In this document: positions 26,509 to 36,989 of the stretch, one piece after another
Layout of the letters: each line of letters opens with the position of its first letter
How positions within the stretch are numbered: position 1 is the stretch's first letter
From: VAZQ01 sp963841105
GTDB taxonomy: Bacteria; Pseudomonadota; Alphaproteobacteria; Rhizobiales; Xanthobacteraceae
Direction of reading: 5' to 3'
Assembly: GCA_963841105.1 (NCBI GenBank)
Contig: CAWJCB010000025.1
Location: forward strand, 186,001 to 250,000
Length of the DNA stretch: 64,000 bases
Position numbers and translations under genes: made by a program
The notes under the pieces: model-generated
What the model was told of the DNA's origin: nothing
Database searches by the model: none
What the model saw: the letters and a program-made list of their open reading frames with translations, nothing else

Positions 26509-28500
26509 GTGCCGGAATCATCCAACACCGCGTTGAAGACCACATCCGAAACGGCGTCCGTCTCAGAACCCGACAGCACTGCGTCAAAGACGCCCCTGCT
26601 CGACCTCGTCAAGACTCCGGCGGACCTGCGCCGTCTCGACAGCCGGCAGCTGCATCAGCTCGCCGACGAGTTGCGCCAGGAGACCATCGACGCCGTCGCC
26701 ACCACGGGCGGCCACTTGGGCGCCGGTCTCGGCGTCATCGAGCTCACGGTCGCGCTCCATCATGTGTTCAACACGCCCGAGGATCGTCTCATCTGGGACG
26801 TCGGCCATCAGGCCTATCCGCACAAAATCCTTACCGGCCGGCGCGACCGAATCCGCACCCTACGTCAAGGCGGCGGCCTATCCGGCTTCACCAAGCGCAC
26901 TGAGAGCGAGTACGACCCCTTCGGCGCCGCGCATTCCTCGACCTCCATCTCCTCCGCGCTCGGCATGGCGGTGGCGCGCAACCTCGCCGGCAAATCCAAC
27001 AATGTCATCGCCGTGATCGGCGACGGCGCCATGTCCGCCGGCATGGCCTACGAGGCCATGAACAATGCCGGCGCCATGAGCTCGCGCCTCATTGTCATCC
27101 TCAACGACAACGACATGTCGATTGCGCCGCCCGTCGGCGCATTGTCCGGCTATCTCGCGCGCCTGGTCTCAGGCCGCGCCTATCGCTCGGTGCGCTACAC
27201 CGTGAAGAAGCTGGCGAAGCTTCTGCCACCCTTTCTCGAGCAGCGCGCGCTCGCCATGGAGGAATATGCGCGCGGGCTCGTCACTGGCGGCACGCTGTTC
27301 GACGAGCTTGGCTTCTTCTATGTCGGCCCGATCGACGGCCATAACATCGACCATCTTCTCCCGGTGCTGCGCAACGTGCGCGATGCCAGGAACGGCCCGT
27401 TCCTCGTCCACGTGGTCACGCAGAAGGGGAAGGGCTATGAGCCGGCGGAGAAATCAGCCGACAAGTATCACGGCGTCGTCAAGTTCGACGTGGCGACCGG
27501 CGCGCAGGCGAAGTCGAAGGCCGGTCCGCCCGCCTACACCAAGGTGTTCGCGCAGGCGCTGATCGCGGAAGCCAGGCACGACGACAAGATCGTCGCCATC
27601 ACCGCCGCGATGCCATCGGGCACCGGGCTCGATCTTTTTGCAAAAGAGTTTCCCAACCGCTGCTTCGACGTCGGCATTGCCGAGCAGCACGGGGTCACCT
27701 TCGCTGCCGGCCTCGCGACCGAAGGCCTCAAGCCGTTCGCCACCATCTATTCGACCTTCCTCCAGCGCGCCTATGACCAGGTCGTCCACGACGTTGCCAT
27801 CCAGAAGCTGCCGGTGCGCTTTGCGATGGACCGCGCGGGGCTCGTCGGTGCCGACGGACCCACACATGCCGGCGCCTTTGACGTCGCCTATCTCGGCTGC
27901 CTGCCGGGCTTCGTCCTGATGGCCGCGGCCGACGAGGTCGAGCTCATGCACATGGTGGCTACCGCCGCCGCCATTGACGACGGACCATCGGCGGTGCGTT
28001 ACCCGCGCGGCGAAGGGATCGGCTTGCCGATGCCGGCGCGCGGGGTGCCGCTCGAGATCGGCAAGGGACGCGTCATCCGCGAGGGTGCCAATGTCGCGCT
28101 GTTCTCCTTCGGCGCGCGGCTCGCCGAGTGCCTCAAGGCGGCGGACGAGCTCGCCGCGCTCGGACTTTCCGCCACCGTGGCGGACGCGCGCTTCGCCAAG
28201 CCGCTCGACGTTGATCTTCTCCTGCGGCTGGCGCGCGAGCACGAAGCGCTCATCACCATCGAGGAAGGGGCGATCGGCGGTTTTGGCGCCCATGTGCTCC
28301 AAACGCTTGCCGAGCACGGCGTGCTCGACCGCGGGCTCAAGGTGCGCTCCATGGTGCTGCCCGACGTTTTCATCGATCAGGATTCGCCGGCGGCCATGTA
28401 CGCCACCGCCGGTCTTGACGCCAAAGGCATTGTCGCCAAGGCGATGGCGGCCATGGGCAGCAACCTGCGTGGCGAGGCGCGCAAGCTCGGCCGCGCGTAG
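26509..28500 (+). CDS. dxs: 1-deoxy-D-xylulose-5-phosphate synthase
   Basis: First enzyme of the MEP isoprenoid pathway: joins pyruvate and glyceraldehyde 3-phosphate with thiamine diphosphate. The 663-residue protein is full length. Seen motifs: HLGAGLGVIELTVALH, the ThDP-binding GDGAMSAGMAYEAMNNAG, DVGHQAYPHKILTGR, and the pyrimidine-domain GIAEQHGVTFAAGLA. Translation starts at a GTG at 26509; the first 27 residues are Ser/Thr-rich and not conserved, so a later start (about LLDLVKTPADLRRL) cannot be excluded. No frameshift occurs here. Confidence 0.95.
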   Translation: MPESSNTALKTTSETASVSEPDSTASKTPLLDLVKTPADLRRLDSRQLHQLADELRQETIDAVATTGGHLGAGLGVIELTVALHHVFNTPEDRLIWDVGHQAYPHKILTGRRDRIRTLRQGGGLSGFTKRTESEYDPFGAAHSSTSISSALGMAVARNLAGKSNNVIAVIGDGAMSAGMAYEAMNNAGAMSSRLIVILNDNDMSIAPPVGALSGYLARLVSGRAYRSVRYTVKKLAKLLPPFLEQRALAMEEYARGLVTGGTLFDELGFFYVGPIDGHNIDHLLPVLRNVRDARNGPFLVHVVTQKGKGYEPAEKSADKYHGVVKFDVATGAQAKSKAGPPAYTKVFAQALIAEARHDDKIVAITAAMPSGTGLDLFAKEFPNRCFDVGIAEQHGVTFAAGLATEGLKPFATIYSTFLQRAYDQVVHDVAIQKLPVRFAMDRAGLVGADGPTHAGAFDVAYLGCLPGFVLMAAADEVELMHMVATAAAIDDGPSAVRYPRGEGIGLPMPARGVPLEIGKGRVIREGANVALFSFGARLAECLKAADELAALGLSATVADARFAKPLDVDLLLRLAREHEALITIEEGAIGGFGAHVLQTLAEHGVLDRGLKVRSMVLPDVFIDQDSPAAMYATAGLDAKGIVAKAMAAMGSNLRGEARKLGRA

Positions 28501-28510
28501 ACCGAATTCT

Positions 28511-29353
28511 TCAGAAGCGCGCGCCGCTTTCGATTCTGTAGTTTCCCCTGGGATCAATGATGGCGACCAGGCGAATGACCGAACCATCGCCCCGGTCCCA
28601 GTTCCAGGGAAAAAGCGCGAAGGTGCACCGCCGGCCGGTCACCTTATCGATGTCGCCACCCACGTTCTCAATGCCCAGAATGCCGTGGGTGAACAGCTTG
28701 CGGTGAACCGGCTCCCAGTCCGGGAAATCCTGTTTCCAGTCGCGTCCGCCGGACCATTCCTTGTACTCCGCGGCAAGATGCGGAAGGATCGGCCCGTTGC
28801 GCTGCGGCCCAATCGCAGTCGCCAACGGGTGATCGTTGGCTTGGGTATCATGCCCCACCACCTTGACTTTCTTCTCGATCATCCAGTCGGCCGCGGAAGG
28901 CACAAGACCGGGCGCATAGGCGTAGTAGTCATCCCTGTCTTCGTAAAACTTATGATAGCCGGTGTTGATGATCAGGACATCGTGCGGCCTGATGGCGCGC
29001 CCGCAGGCTTTTTCAAGATCATCGCCGGTAATCTGCTCCCATTTCTTCTTCGGCACAGACACAACAAGACCGGAACCGAAGAAATGCGGAAGCGGAACCT
29101 CATCGATAAAGGGCGTCCCCTGCACCACATGCGCCGGCGCGTCGATATGCGTGCTCGAATGCATGGTCGTGGTGAAGCGCTGCGTGAGCACGCCGGATTT
29201 CGCCATATAGTGCAGGCGTTCGATCTTCACGTCCTCGAAATATGGCCAGTTCGGGATTTGGTAGCCCCAGCGATGGGATAGATTGTAGAACTCCAGTCCC
29301 ATCGCATTATTGGTGTTCTCCTGGAAAGAGACGCCTTTAATGGTAATTGTCAT
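28511..29353 (-). CDS. Cyclase family protein (kynurenine formamidase-like, metal-dependent)
   Basis: A 280-residue cytoplasmic protein of the 'cyclase' (PF04199) fold. The metal-binding signature H-x-G-T-H-x-D-x-P-x-H appears as HSSTHIDAPAH, with Ser-Ser where Gly is more usual. The family hydrolyses amides or lactones, often in aromatic degradation. It is divergent from an amidohydrolase gene only 74 bases away, so the two are likely controlled from one shared promoter region and may act in the same catabolic route. The substrate cannot be predicted. Confidence 0.85.
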   Translation of the reverse strand: MTITIKGVSFQENTNNAMGLEFYNLSHRWGYQIPNWPYFEDVKIERLHYMAKSGVLTQRFTTTMHSSTHIDAPAHVVQGTPFIDEVPLPHFFGSGLVVSVPKKKWEQITGDDLEKACGRAIRPHDVLIINTGYHKFYEDRDDYYAYAPGLVPSAADWMIEKKVKVVGHDTQANDHPLATAIGPQRNGPILPHLAAEYKEWSGGRDWKQDFPDWEPVHRKLFTHGILGIENVGGDIDKVTGRRCTFALFPWNWDRGDGSVIRLVAIIDPRGNYRIESGARF

Positions 29354-29427
29354 CAGCTCCTCACAAAGCGCGGTTGCTCCTCAGCGAGATGCAAGCAGGA
29401 AGGGACCGCATCCCGGAAAGGAAAGCA

Positions 29428-30403
29428 ATGAAGAAAATTGCGCTCGAGGAGCACTTCATGGCCCCAGGAACTCGAAGAGTACTGGCAATCGACAATGGGC
29501 AATGTTGACCCGGCGATGTACGACCGAATCAGTCGAAGGCTCTTCGACTTCGGTGAGTTGCGGCTGTCGGAAATGGACCAAGCCGGCATCGAGATCGCCG
29601 TCCTTGCGCTCGCCGGTCCCGGCGTTCAAATCGAGCCCGACCCAAAGGTGGCGTTGCAAAAGGCTGCGCGCGCAAACGACTTCCTTGCAAACAAAATTCG
29701 CAGCAACCCCAAACGATATTCGGGATTCGCCCACCTCGCCCTGCAGGACCCTGTTTCGGCAGGCAAGGAGCTCGAGCGTTGCATGCGTGAGCTCGGCTTT
29801 TGCGGCGCCATGATCAACGGCCACACCAACGGCGACTACCTCGACGGCCCGGCGCTCTACCCGTTCTGGGAGCATGCCGAAGCGCTCGGAGCACCGATCT
29901 ATCTGCACCCGACCGATCCGGTCGCGACGTACTCTGTTCTCGTGGGATGCAACAGCCTCAAACGCGCGATGTGGGAGTGGGGGCTGGAGACGGGATCGCA
30001 TGCGCTGCGTCTGATCTTCAATGGCGTGTTCGATCGCTTCCCCCGCGTCAAGCTCATCCTGGGACACCTGGGCGAGACGTTGCCATTTCTGCTGTGGCGG
30101 TTCGACAGCCGCGCCAAGCTCTATGGGCTGAAGCTCAAGCGGGCTCCGTCCGAGTATGTCAGAAACAACATCTGGGTGACCACTTCCGGGATGTTTTCAG
30201 ATGATCCGCTTCTCTGCAGCATCCATGCACTCGGCCATAAGCGCGTGATGTTCTCCGCAGACTTCCCCTTCGAGTCCACGCAGGAAGCCGGTAAATTCAT
30301 GGACGCGGCGCCGCTCGAGGATGAGATCAAGCAGGACGTTGCCTCCCGCAACGCCGAACGCCTTCTCGGTTTGCGCGGCCTGGAGCGTGTAGTGCAAAGA
30401 TAA
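29428..30403 (+). CDS. Amidohydrolase-2 family decarboxylase/hydrolase, N-terminal frameshift
   Basis: Related to gamma-resorcylate and aminocarboxymuconate-semialdehyde decarboxylases. MKKIALEEHFMAP at 29428 carries the metal-binding EEH; one extra base near 29466 shifts the frame and LEEYWQSTMGNVDP continues at once. Further metal and active-site motifs: IYLHPTDP (His near residue 175), LILGHLGETLPF and FSADFPFES. The intact length would be about 324 residues. A ribosome-binding site (GGAAAGGAAAG) precedes the ATG. It probably decarboxylates an aromatic acid in the cytoplasm. Confidence 0.83.
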
Positions 30404-30472
30404 ATGCGCCTGCCCGGAACCGTTCGCGATCAATTCCGTTGCGCAATCAGTGTCGGTCCAGGAGCGAATTTG

Positions 30473-30646
30473 ATGCTGAAATGGGCTCTTATCTTCTTCA
30501 TCATTTCTGTCGTTGCCGGCGTCCTCGGCTTCAGCGGGGTTGCGGCGGGCGCGGCAACCATCGCCAAGTGGCTGTTCTTCATCGCGCTGGCGATTTTCGT
30601 GCTGTTCCTTGTCCTTGGAGTTCTCGCGGGCGAAGCCCTGTTCTAA
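30473..30646 (+). CDS. DUF1328 small membrane protein
   Basis: A 57-residue protein with two hydrophobic helices: MLKWALIFFIISVVAGVLGF and AKWLFFIALAIFVLFLVLGV, exactly the DUF1328/YtjA family layout. It has a ribosome-binding site (CAGGAG) shortly before the ATG. Function unknown, often stress-associated in proteobacteria. It lies between the amidohydrolase gene and the convergent GMC operon. Confidence 0.88.
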   Translation: MLKWALIFFIISVVAGVLGFSGVAAGAATIAKWLFFIALAIFVLFLVLGVLAGEALF

Positions 30647-30664
30647 CCAGCCCCTGCACTCATT

Positions 30665-32427
30665 TTAGTCAGCTTGCCCTGCGAGAGCGCGGACACGTGA
30701 CCGCCGACGAGGAGGCGCATGGAGCTCGCCGCGCGCCGCCAGCGCCCTGATGCGGTCACCCGTGCGGCAGGCGATGGCCTGGATCGTCAATGAAGGATTG
30801 ACGCCGCCGACAGTCGGGAAAACCGACCCGTCGCAAATCCAAAGGTTCGGAATATCCCAGGAGCGACAGTCCGCATCGACAACGCTGGCCTTCGGATCAT
30901 TGCCCATGCGGGCGGTGCCGTTGAGGTGACATGTGTCGTCCTTCTGATCCCAGATCTCACGTGCACCCACCGCTTCGAGCGCCTGCCGCATGAACCCGAG
31001 CGCGTGGCTGTTAAGTCGTTTGTCGTTGTCGCACCAGGAATAGGTCACGCGCGGAACGGGCAGGTCGTACTGGTCCTTCTCATCGGTCAGCGTCACCCGG
31101 TTGCGCTCCTGCGGCAGGTATTCACCGACGACCTTGAGCCCGACGCTGTGATTGTACCGCTGCATCTCATCGACGAGCGCCTGTCCCCACAGGCCGCGGG
31201 CGCTCGACAGCGTGCCGCTCCAGAGCATAGGCAGCGGACCCTGGCTCATATATGCGTAGCCGCCGAAGAAGTCCTTGCCGCGATCCTCGTAATTCCAGTG
31301 CTCGGTGAGCGCGAGCGACGGCGGCGCCTTGTAGGAGCGGATTTCCTGGTCAACGATCCCCCACACCGCCTGGTTGGCCTGCACCATGAGGTTCTTTCCG
31401 ACGAGACCTGACGAGTTCGCGAGACCCTGCGGAAATTGCGCCGTTTCCGACATTAAGAGGAGCCGCGGCGTCTCGATCGCATAGCCCGCCACGACTACGT
31501 TCCTCGCTCTCTGAAAACGCCAGCAGCCTTCGCGCAGGTAATGCACGCCGCTGGCACGGCCGCCTTTCATGGCGATGCGACCCACCATCGCAAGGTCTCG
31601 AATTTCCGCCCCGGCGCGTATCGCCCGCGGGATCCAGATCAGAAGCGCGCTCTGCTTTGCGTTGGTGGAGCAGCCGAGCGTGCAAAAGCCGCGATAGACG
31701 CAGGGCGGTGAAGCTCCGCGCGGGGCCGAAAGCGTGGCGATTGGCGTTGGCGTCCACGCAATTCCGAGCGCCTCCGCGCCGCGGGCCAAGCATCACCGCG
31801 GCCGCATTGAGCTCGTGCGCCCGGTAGGGATAGCGCGGCCGCTTCGGACCCCATGGATAACTTACCGGACCCGCGATCTTGAGCGCCTGCTCGACCTCTT
31901 CGTAGTAGTCCCACATCTCGCGCCAATCGAGCGGCCAGTCGGCGCCGTAGCCGAGAAGCGTCCGCGATTTGAACCATTCCGGGCGAAAGCGAAGCGACAC
32001 CATCGCAAAGTGAACGGTCGATGCCGCCTACCGATTTGCCAGAATTGTTTGATCCGAGCTGAAGCGGATTCTCGCCGTCGACCAAGCGCTCATCAGTCCA
32101 GTAAAGCTTCGTTTGCTCCATCTCGTCCGAGGCGAAATCCTCCAGTGGACGCCAGAATGGACCGGCATCGAGCGCCACGACTGAGAAGCCTGCTTCCGCG
32201 AGCCTGCAGGCCAGCGTTCCTCCGCCGGCGCCGGTGCCAACGATGGCGAAGTCCACCTCGTCCTCGTCGCGGTATTCGCGCATGGGCGTCCAGGCGCCGA
32301 CGCGGAAGACGTCCGGAGCGCGTCCGCCTCGCGCGCGCGGCACACGCAGCGGATCGTCCACCGCCGCGCGGTTGGTTCTGGCATCACCGTCCCACACGCA
32401 GATTCTCCCGGTAAGCTTCCGCCTCAT
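30665..32427 (-). CDS. GMC oxidoreductase, two frameshifts
   Basis: FAD-dependent glucose-methanol-choline family dehydrogenase. N-terminal FAD-binding motif VDFAIVGTGAGGGTLACRLA, GSNNSGKSVGG, and C-terminal GVNPSLTIQAIACRTGDRI with the catalytic-region HLNGTARMG. One extra base near 32015 (after GKSVGG, continuing STVHFAMVSLRFRP) and one near 31785 (after AAAVML, continuing ARGAEALGIAW) must be skipped. Last gene of a six-gene leftward operon; its start overlaps the subunit-3-like gene by about 44 bases if the ATG at 32427 is used; a GTG at about 32393 is an alternative. It has no signal peptide, so it probably works in the cytoplasm. Confidence 0.85.
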
Positions 32428-33034
32428 GGCCCGATTTTGCTTCTGTCGCTTCCCAGGGATCGCGGCGATCGGCCGCCAGACGCACGTAGCCGCGCGGGCC
32501 CGCAGGACCTCCCCAGCCGATCTCGTTCCAAGCGGTGGGATGCGCGTAGTAGCTCTTCACAACGTCGGTCACGACGCGAGCATCGAAGAACACACGGGGC
32601 GGCATGCCGCCCCAAGCAGCGTGCTCAAGCGTTCCTTGCTGCATGGCGGCGATCAGGTCATCCTGCTGACCGGGCGCAAGCGCGTGAAACGCCAAACCAT
32701 GCGCGCCGCGCGCTTCCGCATCCAGCGCGGCGATCGCGCGGCGCCACGCTTCCTGCATCGGCGGCAGCTCGGCGTGTCGATAGCCGTCCCGCATGTCATT
32801 GATCATCTTCCAGTCGACCAAGGCAGCGACAGGAATCGGCTGTTGGCGATCGGCCGGTTGCGGCACGACGCGGTTGCATAGCGCACGTAACGTTTTCCAT
32901 TCCGCCTCGGAGAAGAAACGATGCACGTCCGGGTCGATCGCAAGCCGCCGGTCGATCACGCGGCGGGTCTGCTCGTTCCACGACGGTGTGTTCCGTTTGG
33001 AAAGAACGTCGTAGCCGGGATAGAGATCACGCAT
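32384..33034 (-). CDS. Gluconate 2-dehydrogenase subunit 3-like protein, without Tat signal
   Basis: A 216-residue protein starting MRDLYPGYDVLSKRNTPSWN and containing HRFFSEAEWKTLRALCNRVVP, the typical start of subunit-3 proteins that accompany GMC dehydrogenases. Unlike the copy at 57877-58644 it carries no twin-arginine signal. It is encoded just upstream of the GMC oxidoreductase and should be its small partner. The ATG overlaps the probable end of the membrane protein gene (ATGCGTGA). Confidence 0.8.
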   Translation of the reverse strand: MRDLYPGYDVLSKRNTPSWNEQTRRVIDRRLAIDPDVHRFFSEAEWKTLRALCNRVVPQPADRQQPIPVAALVDWKMINDMRDGYRHAELPPMQEAWRRAIAALDAEARGAHGLAFHALAPGQQDDLIAAMQQGTLEHAAWGGMPPRVFFDARVVTDVVKSYYAHPTAWNEIGWGGPAGPRGYVRLAADRRDPWEATEAKSGHEAEAYRENLRVGR

Positions 33035-34023
33035 CCGGGCTTTTCCTCGCGCAGCGCCAGGGCCGCGAGGCCCGCAAGGGCGAGACCTGCAAAGCTCGGC
33101 GGAGCTGGCAGCGGCGGCCCGTTCAGGACGTTCTGGCGCCAATTGCGCCAGCCCCCCATGTTGCGGTGGACGCCATAGGCATGAAAGCCGACGCCGGCGA
33201 ACCCGATCGTGGCAGTCAGCCGAAGCCACCAGCGCGAGATGGCGCGATTGCGCCCCGGCCTGCCCAGCGCCATCTCGGCCATCACGAGAGCGGCCGCCGG
33301 CGGTATGGTGACGGGAACAAACATGAACGGGTCGTGGAACGCCCCGCGGAAATGCAGCAGTGCGGCTTCGGCCGCGGTGCCCAGCAGTCCAGCGGCAGTG
33401 ACGGCAGCGGTGAGTCTGCCAGCCGGCATGCCGAGAAAGCTTGGCGTTCCGCCAGGCCTTGTGCCGCGCACACGCTCGGCCATGAAACCGAGCAACCCGG
33501 AAAGCAGGATCGCACTGGGAGCGCCGAGCGGCGCTCCATAAAACAGGCTTAGCCAGTTGATGCCGCCTGGCCGGGACGCAACGTTGTAAATGTGAAAGCC
33601 GGTACCGGCGAGGCCGGTCAAAGCGGCAGCGATGTAGACAACATCGCGAACGGCGTGAGCGGCCGGGCGTTGATCCGCAACGCCATGCGCGCTGATTGCA
33701 AGCGTCAACGATGATACCAGGAGCGGAGTGTACATCGCGCGGTTGGAGAATGATCCACGGTAGTGCTCCATCGCGCTGTCGGCGAGGACTGAAAACGCCA
33801 GCGTGCCGGCGGCGCGGTTGAGACGGCGCGCCGCCGTGACCGTTGGACCGGCGTCGGCCATCCCGATAGCGACGGCTCCGCCGCGACAATGGCGCTCGGG
33901 GCTGGCGACCCTGGGGCGGGCATGAGACTTGTGAGCCAAAATGGCCGCGACGCCGACGCCAACAATCGCCACGACTATCCCGAGTGCGACCATCTCGCCG
34001 CCGACTTGCCGGCCGGAGGTCAT
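32956..34023 (-). CDS. Multi-pass membrane protein of the GMC operon
   Basis: An integral membrane protein of about 330 residues, family unknown to me, with about eight hydrophobic segments (for example MVALGIVVAIVGVGVAAILA and VYIAAALTGLAGTGFHIYN). The motif GFHxYxV occurs twice (GTGFHIYNV and GVGFHAYGV), so the protein may be built from an internal duplication; its paired histidines could bind heme or metal, which is inference. The direct reading runs to 32956, but one extra base near 33040 would end it at EEKPDA, stop at 33027-33029, overlapping the next start. It lies between the racemase-like and subunit-3 genes. Confidence 0.65.
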   Translation of the reverse strand: MTSGRQVGGEMVALGIVVAIVGVGVAAILAHKSHARPRVASPERHCRGGAVAIGMADAGPTVTAARRLNRAAGTLAFSVLADSAMEHYRGSFSNRAMYTPLLVSSLTLAISAHGVADQRPAAHAVRDVVYIAAALTGLAGTGFHIYNVASRPGGINWLSLFYGAPLGAPSAILLSGLLGFMAERVRGTRPGGTPSFLGMPAGRLTAAVTAAGLLGTAAEAALLHFRGAFHDPFMFVPVTIPPAAALVMAEMALGRPGRNRAISRWWLRLTATIGFAGVGFHAYGVHRNMGGWRNWRQNVLNGPPLPAPPSFAGLALAGLAALALREEKPGCVISIPATTFFPNGTHRRGTSRPAA

Positions 34024-34030
34024 TCTTTCG

Positions 34031-35150
34031 CTAGCCGACACGGAAACGCTCCGCATCCTTGAACTTGAACGTCGAGCCCGATGCCGGGCCTCGTGAGGTC
34101 AGGGCGTATCTTTCCATGGCTCGGCTTGGGCGCTCCGTCGAACAGCATGTGCTCGATGCGGACGTGGTCGTGGAACCATTCGATGTTGCGCAGGCGCGGC
34201 GCCGCGCAGGCCACGGGCAGGTGAAGCGAGGGCGCGCAGTGCGCCGACAGGTCGATGTGGTGCGCTTCACAAAGCGCCGCGACCTGCAGAAAACCGGTGT
34301 AGCCGCCGCACCGCGTTGCATCCGCTTGCTGCACGTCAACTGCGCCCGCTGCGAGCATGCGGCGGAAATAATCGGTGTTGTAGCCGTATTCGCCCGCGGC
34401 GATATCCATTGCTGGCAGGAGCGCGCTCGCGAACAAGGACGAGGCCGGAAAGATCGTCGGACGATACCGGCTCCTCGAACCAGCGTACGTCCGCCTCGGC
34501 GGCGAATACGTCCGCCAGAGCAAGCGCCTGCTTGCAGCGATAGGCGCCGTTGGCGTCGACAAATAGAACGTTCGTCGCCGATCGCGCGCTTTGCCTCGCG
34601 CACCCGGCACGGATCGCGCTCCGGCTCGGTGCCGATCTTCATCTTGACGAAGCGGCAGCCATCACGCTCGACCCAGCCGCGAGAGCTGATCGCGCAACTC
34701 GCTCATCGGCGTAGCTCGTGAACCCACCGCGAACCGTAGATCGGACACGGCGTCGCGAAACCGGCCAAACAGCGTCGCGAGCGCAATCCTGAGAAGCTTT
34801 GCCTTAAGATCCCAAATCGCCGTGTCGAGGGCCGAGATCGCTGTTGCAGCAATCCCATCACGGCCGATGTTGCGCACCGCGACGTTGCATCGCCCGCCAG
34901 GCGGCGGGCGGGTCGAGCGCGTCGTGGCGTTGCACCACTTCACCGAGCGCCCCGGTAATGAGCGCGGCAGCGGATTCGTCCGTGTAGGTGTAGCCAAGGC
35001 CGACCTCGCCTCCGGCAGTCGACCTGCGACGACGATCAGAGTCGTTGAATCCCAGGCGAAGGTGCCGTCCGCTTCGGGCTTGTCGGTCGGTATCGTGTAG
35101 GCGTAGGCCTTGACCTCCTTGATCCGCGCCCCGGGGTCAGGCGGTGACAC
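34031..35150 (-). CDS. Mandelate racemase/muconate lactonizing enzyme family protein, many frameshifts
   Basis: Enolase-superfamily enzyme, probably a sugar-acid dehydratase. Joining the frames gives the family elements in order: IKEVKAYAYTIPTDKPEADG, GGEVGLGYTYTDES, ALDTAIWDLKAK, the Lys-bearing RFVKMKIG, metal ligands VDANGAY, WFEEPV and AAGEYGYNTD, then QADATRCGGYTGF and HCAPSLH. At least nine one-base insertions interrupt it, between about 35015 and 34070. The end RFRVG at 34031 follows the last shift. Start is uncertain: a GTG at 35150, or an ATG at 35179 that would need another indel. It follows the ThDP enzyme gene by about 10 bases. Confidence 0.75.
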
Positions 35151-35188
35151 AATGGGGCGCGGTGCAGCCGGACCGTCATGTCAAGGTC

Positions 35189-36989
35189 TCAGCGATCTTG
35201 TCCCGGCAGGACCGAGCTGAGAACCTGTCGCGCGGTATCGGCGAGGAGGTGGCCTTCGCGCGGATCCCCTTCGATCAACATGGAGGCGAAGTTCTTGGCC
35301 TGCCTCGAACGTGATGTGCGGCGGCAGCGGCGGCACTTCCGGATCGGTCTTGACTTCGAGCACGACCGGGACGGTCGGACGCGAGCGCCTCGTCCCATGC
35401 CGCACCCATTCGTCGGGATCGTCGACGTAGATGCCCTTGCAGCCCGATCAGCTCGGCAAACTTGTGATAGGGCACGTTCGGGAGTTGCTGCGATGGCGTC
35501 GAATTTCGGGTCGCCCTCCATGCACGCGCTGCTCCCAGGTGACCTGGTTGAGATCCTCGTTGTTGCAGACGCAGACGATCCAGTGCGGATTGGCCCACTC
35601 GCGCCAGTACTTCGCGACGGTGATCAGCTCGGCCATGTTGTTCATCTGCATGGCGCCGTCGCCGACAAGCGCGATCACCGGCCGATCCGGGATGCGCGAA
35701 CTTGGCGGCGATCGCATAGGGCACCGCGGCTCCCATCGACGCGAGCCCGCCCGAGAGCGAGCACATCATGCCGCGGCGGATTTTCAGATCGCGCGCGTAC
35801 CAGTTGGCGCAGGAGCCCGAATCGGTGGTGATGATGGCGCGATCTGGCAGGCGCGGCGACAGCTCCCATGTCGACCCGCTGCGGGTTGACCGGATCGGCG
35901 CCGGCCATGGCGCGCTCTTCGAGCGTCTTCCACCATTCTGCGTACGTTGCTCTCGATCTTCTTTCGCCAGGCGCCGTCGGTCTTTGTTTCGAGCAGCGGC
36001 AGGAGCGCGCGCAGCGTTTCGGCGGCATCGCCGACCAGGTTGACCTCCATCGGATAGCGCAGGCTCAGCATGTCGGGCTTGATGTCGATCTGCACGCCGC
36101 GCGCCTGGCCCTCCTTCGGCAGGAACTCGGAATAGGGAAAGCCCGAGCCGATCATCAGGAGCGTGTCGCAATTCGTCATCAGATCCCAAGCACGGCTTGG
36201 TGCCAAGCAGACCGATCGAGCCGGTCACCCAGGGCAGGTCGTCGGGCAGCGCGGCCTTGCCAAGCAGCGCCTTGGCGACGCCGGCGCCGAGCTTTTCGGC
36301 AACCGCGATCACTTCGTCCGTCGCGTGGAGCGCGCCGGCGCCGACCAGGATCGCTAGCCTTCTTGCCGGCATTGAGAACGTCGGCGGCGCGGCGCAGGTC
36401 ATCGTCATATGGCACGACCTTTGGCGCGTGTGAAGCCGACACCGGAATGGACCGTGCCGTGCTTGCGCGGCGGTTCGTGATAAGGCACTTCCTGCAGATC
36501 GTTGGGAAAGATCAGCGCTGTCACCATGCGTTCGCCGACTGCCGTGCGAATGGCGCGATCGACGAGATGGCGCACCTGCGCCGGGGCCGCCGCCTGCTGC
36601 ACAAAGGCGCCGGCGACGTCCTTGAACATGGTTGGCAGATCGAGCTCCTGCTGGTAGTGGCCGCCGATGGCGGTGCGCGCCTGCTGCCCGGTGATCGCCA
36701 GCACCGGCATGTGATCCAAGCGGGCGTCGTAGAGACCGGTGAGCAGGTGCGATGCGCCCGGTCCCGAGGTCGCCATGCAGACGCCCAGCTCGCCGGTGAA
36801 CTTCGCATAGGCCGACGCCATGAAGGCTGCCATCTCCTCGTGCCGGACCTGAACGAAATCGAACCGGTCGCCGGCGCGGTGGAGCGCGCCGAGAAGGCCG
36901 TTGATCCCGTCGCCGGGATACCCGAAGATCGTCTTCACGCCCCACTGGCTCAGACGTTCCCAGAAGAAGTCGCCGACAGTTTTGCTCAT
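35189..36989 (-). CDS. Thiamine-diphosphate-dependent enzyme (pyruvate oxidase/acetolactate synthase family), many frameshifts
   Basis: A protein of about 600 residues using ThDP. N-terminal domain intact: MSKTVGDFFWERLSQWGVKT, FGYPGDGINGLLGAL, VRHEEMAAFMASAYAKFTG with the catalytic Glu. Middle domain: AILVGAGALHATDEVI. C-terminal ThDP-binding signature GDGAMQMNNMAELITVAKYW...NNEDLNQVTWEQR. Ends TARQVLSSVLPGQDR. About eleven one-base insertions and one deletion lie between 36440 and 35270; at each, family sequence resumes in the next frame. It overlaps the upstream SDR stop by four bases (ATGA). Likely oxidises or condenses pyruvate or a related keto acid in the cytoplasm. Confidence 0.8.
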
